Positions 1-6,059 of a DNA stretch of 6,059 nucleotides are shown here, one piece after another. The stretch is taken from contig NHFJ01000017.1 in the NCBI GenBank assembly GCA_002172545.1, positions 64,237 to 70,295 of the forward strand, in the 5' to 3' direction. Position numbers and translations under genes: made by a program. Within the stretch, counting starts at the first letter, position 1; every line of letters begins with the position of its first letter. Below the pieces are notes generated by a model, which did no database searches, was not told the origin of the DNA, and saw nothing but the letters and a program-made list of their open reading frames with translations. Source of the stretch: Fidelibacterota bacterium TMED108 (GTDB lineage Bacteria > Fidelibacterota > Marinisomatia > Marinisomatales > TCS55).

Positions 1-1071
1 GCAGGAATGGCAAGGCTCATTCTTGAAGGAAATGCAAATAATCCAAATATTGATATGACATTTAATTATGAAATTATGGCAGTTAATGAGACATCATTTT
101 CTTTCGCGGTTCCTTTTGATTCATATGCTTTGGGTATTTCAATAAAATCATTGCAGGGGTTGTTGTATATGGGAATTGATCCCGATTCAAGCAAGGCAGA
201 CTTTATTACTACTCCTTTTGCAGTGCATGGCTCGGGTAGATACTATATTCGTTCTGGTGTTGGTGGAAAGGGTTGGGGCCTAGATTTGGGAGTTGCAACT
301 AAAGAAATAAATGGAATGCGCTTTGGTGTTTCATTAATCAATGCATTTGGAGTCATCAAGTGGAACGAACCATCATTTATTAAAGACGTGCTTGCAGGAA
401 AGGATAAAAAATTTGGGAATAGCGATGATGTATGGCACTTTAAATGGGGCGGCAAAGCACTTTCTGACTCCGTAGCTGCTGTGTATACTTATAACATAGA
501 TTCGCTTAGAGCCGATAATTTATCATCTCGAACAATATTTTCCAGTAATTCAGATGTGGTATATAATCTTGACGAAAATGGAAAACCTAAACCTTTTAAC
601 ATTAGATACCCTGCTATTTTTCGAATGGGAGCATCATATAAAAAAGATGCGCTTTTAGTTAGTACTGATATTACCACGGGTTTTGAAAATAGATTGTATG
701 CTAACTCAAGATGGCGATGGGCAATAGGTGCAGAACTATATCGCTATCCAGTTATGCCTCTTAGATTGGGTTTTGCCTGGGAAGGAATGGATCGAACTGA
801 ACTCGGAATGGGTATTGGTTTCCATGGGGGACCTGTAATGATTGATTTAGGTTTTTCATTTAAAAGCGGTATGTGGGTTCACACAATGAAAGGTTTTAAT
901 TTTTCATTAGGATTCACTATGACTGATTTTAAAGGAAGAAAAGCGAAAGAAGGTAAAGATTCTAGCGGACCATCACCACCGTTAGAAAACTCAAACGACG
1001 AAGCGAGTCAAGATTTAGAAGGTTCACTTTCGAACGAAAATCAAGAGCAAGATACTCCCGATAAAGAATAG
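1..1071 (+). CDS. Outer-membrane beta-barrel protein, DUF5723/PorV-like, 5'-truncated
   Basis: Probably an outer-membrane beta-barrel protein of the DUF5723/PorV-like type found in FCB-group bacteria; its molecular function is unknown. The reading frame is open to base 1. The first ATG (base 7) is followed by barrel-like sequence with no signal peptide and has no spaced ribosome binding site, so the true start lies outside the window. The visible 354 residues alternate short amphipathic strands rich in Gly and aromatics (for example GWGLDLGVAT near 90, GMRFGVSLINAFG near 103) with polar loops. A family-like stretch follows: 'YPAIFRMGASY' near 201, then 'RWAIGAELYRYPVMPLRLGFAWEG' in pieces from about 238 to 261. 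The last strand is probably FNFSLGFTMTDF near 300. After it come about 45 residues of Ser/Asn/Asp/Glu/Lys-rich, probably disordered tail. The final 15 codons lie antisense to the convergent lptG. The barrel call is fairly safe; the exact family is from memory and was not searched. Confidence 0.7.
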   Translation, partial: AGMARLILEGNANNPNIDMTFNYEIMAVNETSFSFAVPFDSYALGISIKSLQGLLYMGIDPDSSKADFITTPFAVHGSGRYYIRSGVGGKGWGLDLGVATKEINGMRFGVSLINAFGVIKWNEPSFIKDVLAGKDKKFGNSDDVWHFKWGGKALSDSVAAVYTYNIDSLRADNLSSRTIFSSNSDVVYNLDENGKPKPFNIRYPAIFRMGASYKKDALLVSTDITTGFENRLYANSRWRWAIGAELYRYPVMPLRLGFAWEGMDRTELGMGIGFHGGPVMIDLGFSFKSGMWVHTMKGFNFSLGFTMTDFKGRKAKEGKDSSGPSPPLENSNDEASQDLEGSLSNENQEQDTPDKE

Positions 1072-2115
1072 AACATTTCCCATCCAAGCAGCAGCAATGG
1101 GGGAGGCGATCCCGCTGTACCCAATCGACATTCCTAGTTTTATAAAAACATAGTAGATAAAGATCACAAAGATTCCCATTCCCGCACCAAAGGATAGCCC
1201 ACCTTTAGGACGAATAACTACTAGTGGAATTCCAAAAAGAACAATTATAAAATTGGTAAATGCGAAAGATATTTTAAAGTACCTATCGACCTCCCATTTA
1301 GTGCTATCTACCCCATTCTCTTTTAACTGCTTAATACGAGCTGTAAGGTCACTATAGCTCATTTCATCTGGTTTTTTTGATTGCTGGGTAATATCATCAG
1401 GTGAAAAATTAAGATTCATGATAGTATCATTTTTTGAGATTATGGTATTATTTACTGCTCCATTGGTATCAAAATTTCTGATAGAATAATTCTTCACATT
1501 CCACACTTTCAATGAATCCAGCCATTTAACAGTTTTTGCATCCATTCTTTTTGTCACGCTACCTTTGTCTAGTGAAATAAAAGTGATATTGTTTCCAGCA
1601 TTTGTTTCAGGCCTAAATCGTGCGAGTGAGATATGATTCATCTCGTTTTTTTGCAAAAATATATTCCGAATTTCTTTTTGAGTGCGTACGCGCGCCTTTC
1701 TTTTCATGTATTCTCTTTCAATATCGTAGCGCGCCTTATTTCCTTTGGTCACCCATCGATTATCAAGTTCAAATGAAATTAAACTCACAATAAATCCAAT
1801 TGCAGTTATAGGGATTGCGATACGGTACAGGCTTATACCGTTTGATTTCATTGCTGTTAGCTCATTGCGTTTTGCAAGAATACCTACTGTGAAAACGGTT
1901 GATATGAGCATTGACATGGGAAGGCCGAGATTAATAAACCACGGTACTGCATAAATATAATATGTAAATGTTATTCCTGCTGGTATCGAATTGTCGATGA
2001 AACGATCCAGATTTTCAATCAAATCAACAACTAGAATAACTGAAACAAAGCCCATGAGTGTCATGGATAGCGTTGATAAAAATTGACGAATGATGTATAT
2101 GTCTAATTTTTTCAT
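1024..2115 (-). CDS. lptG: LptF/LptG family lipopolysaccharide export permease
   Basis: Inner-membrane permease subunit of the Lpt ABC transporter, which with LptB extracts lipopolysaccharide from the inner membrane and passes it to the LptC/A/D bridge. At 363 residues it is the normal family length and looks complete. The family's 3+3 membrane plan is visible: helices near 13-35, 52-80 and 99-117, a periplasmic beta-jellyroll region of about 118-275, then helices near 283-303, 308-328 and 337-361. Family-typical segments are LDIYIIRQF at 4-12, LPMSMLISTVFTVG at 65-78, the coupling-helix region RNELTAMKSNGISLYRI at 83-99, MSYSDL at 252-257, and FGIPLV then AAAWMGN in the last helices. The 'LDxYI' N-terminus resembles LptG more than LptF, but the two are hard to tell apart by eye. 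No lptF lies beside it. It is transcribed alone, divergently from the symporter, and its last 16 codons overlap the 3' end of the barrel gene. No Shine-Dalgarno sequence precedes its ATG. Confidence 0.93.
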   Translation of the reverse strand: MKKLDIYIIRQFLSTLSMTLMGFVSVILVVDLIENLDRFIDNSIPAGITFTYYIYAVPWFINLGLPMSMLISTVFTVGILAKRNELTAMKSNGISLYRIAIPITAIGFIVSLISFELDNRWVTKGNKARYDIEREYMKRKARVRTQKEIRNIFLQKNEMNHISLARFRPETNAGNNITFISLDKGSVTKRMDAKTVKWLDSLKVWNVKNYSIRNFDTNGAVNNTIISKNDTIMNLNFSPDDITQQSKKPDEMSYSDLTARIKQLKENGVDSTKWEVDRYFKISFAFTNFIIVLFGIPLVVIRPKGGLSFGAGMGIFVIFIYYVFIKLGMSIGYSGIASPIAAAWMGNVLFFIGSILLLIFVRK

Positions 2116-2132
2116 TTAAAATATGATAGTAA

Positions 2133-2163
2133 TTAACGTATTAATTTCACTATAATTCATAAT
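2133..2163 (+). promoter_or_regulatory. Candidate promoter for the AGCS symporter gene
   Basis: A perfect TATAAT hexamer lies at 2151-2156, 24 bases before the symporter ATG, which would put transcription start near 2163 and give a leader of about 17 nt. No convincing -35 hexamer is found at 16-18 bp spacing; TTAACG at 2133-2138 is only 12 bp away. The hexamer overlaps the -10 proposed for lptG on the other strand. In an AT-rich gap one such match can arise by chance, but this 64-bp gap is the only non-coding space available for a promoter. Confidence 0.45.
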
Positions 2164-2175
2164 ATTTAATGTCAA
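2142..2175 (-). promoter_or_regulatory. Candidate promoter for lptG
   Basis: Read on the minus strand, a perfect TTGACA (bases 2175-2170) is followed after 15 bp by TATAGT (2154-2149), a five-of-six match to the -10 consensus. The spacing is 2 bp shorter than the sigma-70 optimum. Transcription would start near 2142, giving a leader of about 27 nt before the lptG ATG at 2115. The TTGACA lies inside the proposed leader of the divergent symporter transcript, so the two promoters would probably interfere. If the host's primary sigma factor uses a Bacteroidota-type consensus instead, this call would fail. Confidence 0.45.
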
Positions 2176-2179
2176 AGAA

Positions 2180-3547
2180 ATGAAATTGTTCGAATATTTT
2201 GAATACACTGTTTCTGCGTTCGCAGGGTTTATGTGGGGACTACCTCTTCTCATATTATTATTGGGTGGTGGTATTTATTTTTCATTCTATAGTCGGTTTG
2301 TTCCATTTAAGTACTTTCGCCATGGAGTTAAAATACTCTTTGGTAAATATAACGATCCTAATGACCCCGGTGAAATTACTCATTTTCAAGCTTTAACGAG
2401 CGCATTAGCTAGTACAGTTGGGTTGGGTAATATTAGTGGAGTTGCTATTGCTATCCAAATGGGTGGACCTGGAGCATTGTTTTGGATGTGGGTCAGCGCT
2501 GTTGTTGGTATGTCCACGAAATTCTTTTCATGTACCCTAGCGGTCCTTTATAGAGGTAAAGATGATCAAGGAAACTTACAAGGTGGGCCAATGTATTATA
2601 TTGAAAATGGTCTGGGTAAAAAATACAAACCTCTTTCTGTAATGTTTAGTTTAGCGGGTCTTGTGGGTTGTACCGTTATGTTTCAATCTAACCAGCTAGC
2701 AGATATCATTCGCAATCAAGTATTTATTCCTAACGGTTGGTTCGAAAGCAATGTGATGATGGGTAACTTTGTTCAAGGGATATTTATGGCTATTTTGACA
2801 GCTTTAGTCATATTTGGGGGAATTACCCGAATTGGTAAGGTTGCCTCTTTTATGGTACCAATTATGGTCGTTTTATACCTTCTGTCTGGATTATTAGTTA
2901 TTTTTAATCACATAACTGAAATTCCATCTCTTTTCAAATTGATTGTATACGATGCGTTTACTGGTGAAGCGGTGATGGGGGGAGCGGTAGGTGCAGTTAT
3001 AATTGCTGGTGTCAGGAGAGCATTGTTCTCTAACGAAGCAGGTCTTGGAACCTCGGATATGGCGCATGGAGCTGCCCAAACAAAAGAACCTGTTCGTGAA
3101 GGTTTAGTGGCAATGATTGAACCTTTTATTGACACTATTGTGGTATGTACAATTACCGCTATGGTTATTTTAGCTTCCGGTGTTTGGCAGGACGATAGCT
3201 TAAATGGCGTTACTATGACAACAACAGCTTTTATAAAAGAGCTTGGAGGATTTGGTAAATTTCTCCTCCTTGCAGCTGTTTTAACTTTTAGCATTTCCAC
3301 TATGATGAGTTATTCTTATTACGGTAGTAAGTGTAGTGGGTATCTTTTTGGTACAAAAAGCATCTTCTACTACAGATGTTTCTACATTGTCACAATTGTA
3401 ATAGGGGCTATGATCACTATTGAAGTAGTAATCAACCTAGTAGACGGCATGTATGCTCTAATGGCAATTCCTACTGTAGTAGGGTCAGTTTTACTATCTG
3501 GAAAAGTAATGGAGGAGGCTAAGCGCTACTTCTCAACGCTTAATTAG
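2180..3547 (+). CDS. Sodium:alanine/glycine symporter, AGCS family
   Basis: Secondary transporter that imports alanine and/or glycine with sodium (or protons) across the inner membrane. At 455 residues it is normal for the AGCS (AlsT/AgcS) family and complete, with about eleven hydrophobic segments. Diagnostic segments in order: TSALASTVGLGNISGVA at 73-89, which contributes to the substrate/ion site in this family; the AGCS signature GGPGALFWMWVSAVVG at 95-110; QGGPMYYIENGLGKK at 134-148; MFQSNQ at 167-172; RRALFSNEAGLGTSDMAHGA at 279-298; KEPVREG at 302-308; and SYYGSK...YLFG at 379-390. The ATG at 2180 gives a start just before the first hydrophobic segment and has only weak purine-rich sequence (AAAGAA) ahead of it. 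It is divergent from lptG across 64 bp and runs convergently into the repeat-protein gene with a 4-bp stop overlap. The family is certain; alanine versus glycine preference and the coupling ion cannot be read from the sequence. Confidence 0.97.
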   Translation: MKLFEYFEYTVSAFAGFMWGLPLLILLLGGGIYFSFYSRFVPFKYFRHGVKILFGKYNDPNDPGEITHFQALTSALASTVGLGNISGVAIAIQMGGPGALFWMWVSAVVGMSTKFFSCTLAVLYRGKDDQGNLQGGPMYYIENGLGKKYKPLSVMFSLAGLVGCTVMFQSNQLADIIRNQVFIPNGWFESNVMMGNFVQGIFMAILTALVIFGGITRIGKVASFMVPIMVVLYLLSGLLVIFNHITEIPSLFKLIVYDAFTGEAVMGGAVGAVIIAGVRRALFSNEAGLGTSDMAHGAAQTKEPVREGLVAMIEPFIDTIVVCTITAMVILASGVWQDDSLNGVTMTTTAFIKELGGFGKFLLLAAVLTFSISTMMSYSYYGSKCSGYLFGTKSIFYYRCFYIVTIVIGAMITIEVVINLVDGMYALMAIPTVVGSVLLSGKVMEEAKRYFSTLN

Positions 3548-6059
3548 CGGCTACTTTCGAAGCGAACCTCCGAGCAATCTCGCGTAGATCCAGTGCCATC
3601 TCTTTCAAAGCATTTTTCTGAAGTCATCTCACCTTTTTTGTAGCTATCAACGCGCTGTTTTTCTTGGTTTAGCCAAAACCATTCCCATTTCCCCTCACGT
3701 TTGTCAGCTACGTATTTGCCTTGCCATGCTACAATATCATCGCGATTACCAGGGGGATTTTTGTAGTATTCGATCCAAACACCTTCTTTTAATCCAACTT
3801 TGAATGTTCGTGTTCCCATAACACTTCCATCAGGGAAGTACCGCACCCAATCTCCATGCTTCCTGCGATCTTTATAAGAAGGTTCTTCTTTAACTTGTCC
3901 ATTGGAGTAGTATTCGTATTCAAATGAATCGTAGAGAACACCATCTCGCCATTCCTCAAAACGCTTCTCTTGGAACTCATTCCAAAATGTCCATAGCAAA
4001 TCTTTTACATCTTCCTTGTAAAGGCCCTCGGCACGCGGTCTTACAATTATATTCTCATACCATTCTTGGTATTGGCCATGTTTTAAATCATTTTCATAAT
4101 TTGTTTCAGAATGCCTTGTTCCTGTTGAGTCGTAAAAAACGGACCAAATTTTTACCTTCAAACCTTCTTCGTAATGAAAGGTGCGCCACTGATCACCATT
4201 TTCAAAAAACGAATCCCATTTACCATCAAATAAGCCATTCTTACTAAAGCTTGGTTCCTCAACAATTTGCAAGTTGTCATAGCGTGGTTTTTTAACTACT
4301 TCAAGATTCATATAGTATGCATAATCGTAAAGATCGGGATCATCAATTATTTTAATATTATCATAGTATTTAAAATCATAATCTGTCACGAGGGTGTCCT
4401 GATTATAATATGTATAATTTTGACGCCTATTATCTGGGTAGAAAGACATCCATATTTTATCTTTCTTGCTTTCATCGTATGAAAAGGTCATCTTTGTTTC
4501 ACCGTCTTCATAGAATTGCTCCCATTTACCATCAAATAATCCGTTTTTATTAAATTCAGGTTCTTCCTTTATTTGCAGGTTCGCAAAATAGGTAAAGTCG
4601 TAATCGGTAACGAGTGAGTCTTGTGTGTAAAAAGTATAATTCTCTCTGCGGCCATCTTGGAAGTAGGACATCCATATTTTATCTCTTTTTCCTTCATCGT
4701 AAGAAAACTTTTTAGAGGTTGCTCCATCAATATAAAACGATTCCCATTTTCCATCATATAGGCCACGATCATTGAATCCAGGCTCTTCTACTAGTTGCCA
4801 ATTTGGATAATATTTAAACTGGTAATCGGTTATGGTTGAGTCCATATCAAGAAAAACAAATTTATCGCGCCTTCCTTCGCTATCGTAATACAGCCATTTT
4901 TTGTGACGGACCCCTTCTGTGTACGATCCTTTAACTATATCGGTACCAAGACTGTCCCACTCCTCAAATCTTCCTTCTAGAATATCCTTTTCGTATGTGA
5001 GACGTTGGTAGGCTTCTCCATTGGGCCACCAAAGCGTTGTTTTTCCATTTCTCAAGCTATCCTTATAGGTTATAGTTTCAGTTATAACGCCTAACGAGTC
5101 AAATAATTCGGTTTTCCCATCCAGCTTATCATCTTTATAGCTAGCAAAACGTTTTGAGTTGCCGTTTGCGTAGTATTCTTTTTCCATGCCATCGAGCTTA
5201 TTGTCTTTGTAACGAGCTAAGCGTTTTGGGTTGCCGTTTACGTAGTATTCTTTTTCCATGCCATTACGAACACCTTTATCGTAACGAACTTCAAAAATCA
5301 ATACCCCTGTAGAGTCGTAGCGAACTTCATCTCCGTCTTTTTTACCTTTTTTATAATCCATGGTGTAGCGTGTTGACCCGTCTGCCCAGTATCCAATTCG
5401 TGTTCCATCTAATTGACCTTCTTTGTTGAATGAAGGGGGTTCTTCTTTTATTTGTCCGTTTGGCCATTTTGCTTCGGTATATTCCGCGACTAGCTCGCCA
5501 AGGGTATAGTAATGAAATACTTTAAATCTATCTCTATCGTAGAATGTCCAGATTCCATCTGCGACACCTTTTTTATATTGCTCTTCACGCATCCACGCAC
5601 CCTTTTCATCGTAGAATATCCAATTACCTTTTGGGGTGCCGTTCTTATAGACTCGAACTACTTTTTTTGTACCGTTATCATGCCAACTGGTCCATTCTCC
5701 ATCTAAGCTATCTTTTTTATATGTGCGCTGTTCAATCAGCACTACTCCTTCAATAAATTCCTTTTGTAATCCATCCTTAAGGTTCTTTTTGTAATCCGTT
5801 GTTATATGAAGCGTTCCATTGTCATTGAAGTCGCTGGCAACACCCTCAAGAATACTTTTTTTGTAAGTCTCAGTCTTTTTAGTGGTTCCTACACTATCGT
5901 AATATGTATATAGTCCTTCTATTTGGTCTTTTATGAAGGTGTAGTGGGTTTTTAACTGACCATTCGGGTGCCATGTTTTCCAGTCACCTTCCCGCCTTCC
6001 TTTGGCAAAGCTTGAAAACGTTTTTTTGGTACTGTCTACCGTAATGGTAAAATCTTGAA
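3544..6059 (-). CDS. Giant MORN_2/YwqK-like repeat protein, N-terminus beyond window
   Basis: Protein built almost wholly of about 30 copies of a 22-25 residue repeat of the MORN_2/YwqK type (core G-x-W-x-x-[YFW]-x-x-[ND]-G, then a basic/aromatic strand and a K-x-G turn). Such repeats form successive beta-hairpins, and no function can be assigned from them. 'YwqK family antitoxin' is the common database label, but no toxin gene is next to it here. The visible product is 837 residues. An apparent GTG start at 5742 is rejected: translating on to 6057 gives 105 more stop-free residues with the same repeats (GDWKTWHPNG, GLYTYYDSVG, YKKNLKDG), so the gene continues past the right edge. Nested in it are a 24-residue tandem duplication (5119-5262), two 74-residue super-repeats and an expanded third copy (4090-4842), and five 'EEP' motifs. 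The only two cysteines I see (visible residues 816 and 828) flank CFERDGTGSTRDC near the C-terminus, suggesting a disulfide and thus export. No signal peptide can be seen because the N-terminus is missing. Confidence 0.9.
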   Translation of the reverse strand, partial: QDFTITVDSTKKTFSSFAKGRREGDWKTWHPNGQLKTHYTFIKDQIEGLYTYYDSVGTTKKTETYKKSILEGVASDFNDNGTLHITTDYKKNLKDGLQKEFIEGVVLIEQRTYKKDSLDGEWTSWHDNGTKKVVRVYKNGTPKGNWIFYDEKGAWMREEQYKKGVADGIWTFYDRDRFKVFHYYTLGELVAEYTEAKWPNGQIKEEPPSFNKEGQLDGTRIGYWADGSTRYTMDYKKGKKDGDEVRYDSTGVLIFEVRYDKGVRNGMEKEYYVNGNPKRLARYKDNKLDGMEKEYYANGNSKRFASYKDDKLDGKTELFDSLGVITETITYKDSLRNGKTTLWWPNGEAYQRLTYEKDILEGRFEEWDSLGTDIVKGSYTEGVRHKKWLYYDSEGRRDKFVFLDMDSTITDYQFKYYPNWQLVEEPGFNDRGLYDGKWESFYIDGATSKKFSYDEGKRDKIWMSYFQDGRRENYTFYTQDSLVTDYDFTYFANLQIKEEPEFNKNGLFDGKWEQFYEDGETKMTFSYDESKKDKIWMSFYPDNRRQNYTYYNQDTLVTDYDFKYYDNIKIIDDPDLYDYAYYMNLEVVKKPRYDNLQIVEEPSFSKNGLFDGKWDSFFENGDQWRTFHYEEGLKVKIWSVFYDSTGTRHSETNYENDLKHGQYQEWYENIIVRPRAEGLYKEDVKDLLWTFWNEFQEKRFEEWRDGVLYDSFEYEYYSNGQVKEEPSYKDRRKHGDWVRYFPDGSVMGTRTFKVGLKEGVWIEYYKNPPGNRDDIVAWQGKYVADKREGKWEWFWLNQEKQRVDSYKKGEMTSEKCFERDGTGSTRDCSEVRFESSR
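4090..4842 (-). repeat. Three super-repeat units, two of 74 codons and one expanded
   Basis: Within the repeat protein a higher-order unit recurs: bases 4842-4621, 4620-4399 and about 4398-4090 on the minus strand. The first two are exactly 222 bp each, and their 74-residue products match at 46 positions by hand alignment. Each begins D-[ST]-x-[IV]-T-D-Y-x-F, passes through [QI]-x-EEP-x-F-x-x-x-G-L-[YF]-D-G-K-W and ends K-I-W-M-S-x-x-x-D. The third unit keeps this order but carries about 28 extra codons near 4279-4362. The same landmark (cccatttaccatcaaata and variants) on the plus strand falls at 4215, 4521 and 4743, giving spacings of 306 and 222 bp, both multiples of three. Confidence 0.85.
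5119..5262 (-). repeat. 72-bp in-frame tandem duplication
   Basis: Two adjacent 72-bp copies (5119-5190 and 5191-5262) match at 62 of 72 positions by direct comparison, with the last 22 plus-strand bases identical. Each encodes 24 residues beginning GMEKEYY and ending KLD, with 19 of 24 residues the same. This equals one MORN_2-type repeat unit and is the best-conserved adjacent pair in the gene, so it is probably the most recent duplication there. Confidence 0.9.

Noticed and set aside
1069..1107. Possible terminator after the barrel gene (CCCAT near 1079 pairing with ATGGG near 1097)
   Set aside because: The stem is only about 5 bp with a long loop, has no following T-run, and lies within lptG coding sequence.
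2894..3300. Minus-strand open frames inside the symporter gene
   Set aside because: They are antisense to highly conserved AGCS motifs and show no independent protein features.
3520..3542. Hairpin TAAGCG/CGCTTA as a bidirectional terminator
   Set aside because: It has a short stem, an 11-nt loop and no T-tract on either strand, so it is kept only as a note in the findings.
3924..4482. Plus-strand open frames across the repeat gene (for example 3924-4247 and 4267-4482)
   Set aside because: They lie antisense to well-supported repeat coding sequence, have no recognisable domains, and their low-complexity composition mirrors the repeats.
4090..5262. CRISPR array or mobile-element repeats
   Set aside because: The repeats are in-frame, diverged, multiples of 3 bp and contiguous, without spacers or terminal inverted repeats, so they are protein-coding duplications.
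3544..5742. Repeat-protein gene starting at GTG 5742
   Set aside because: The frame continues upstream with the same repeats and no stop to the window edge, and the nearby AAGGAG is only 2 bases from the GTG.
3544..6059. YwqK-type antitoxin of a toxin-antitoxin pair
   Set aside because: No small toxin or polymorphic-toxin gene adjoins it. The neighbour is a convergent amino-acid symporter, and the protein is many times longer than a single-domain antitoxin.

Overview
This is an AT-rich bacterial window with four protein genes packed edge to edge, two of them cut by the window ends. The organism is Gram-negative: it has an LptF/LptG-type lipopolysaccharide export permease and an outer-membrane beta-barrel protein. 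The barrel type, the very long YwqK/MORN-like repeat protein and the lack of clear Shine-Dalgarno sequences together point to the FCB superphylum (Fibrobacterota, Neomarinimicrobiota or Bacteroidota). That placement is inference; no rRNA or other marker gene is present.

Layout, left to right. (1) 1-1071, plus strand: C-terminal part of a putative outer-membrane beta-barrel protein (DUF5723/PorV-like), open at the left edge, ending in a polar acidic tail. (2) 1024-2115, minus strand: complete LptF/LptG family permease, convergent with gene 1 and overlapping its 3' end by 48 bp. (3) 2116-2179: the only intergenic gap, 64 bp, divergent, with a candidate bidirectional promoter whose two -10 hexamers overlap. 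(4) 2180-3547, plus strand: complete AGCS-family sodium:alanine/glycine symporter. (5) 3544-6059, minus strand: C-terminal 837 residues of a giant MORN_2/YwqK-type repeat protein. It is convergent with the symporter (4-bp overlap) and open through the right edge. The GTG codon at 5742 is not its true start, because repeats continue in frame upstream of it.

The genes do not form one pathway. lptG and the symporter share a divergent control region, and the other two junctions are convergent overlaps. Three of the four products are membrane or envelope proteins, and the fourth is plausibly exported. No tRNA, rRNA, CRISPR array, insertion sequence or phage gene was seen. I found no clear new multi-gene system. 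The most unusual item is the repeat protein, with its nested repeat architecture and a lone C-terminal cysteine pair. The codon-registered antisense overlap between gene 1 and lptG comes next.
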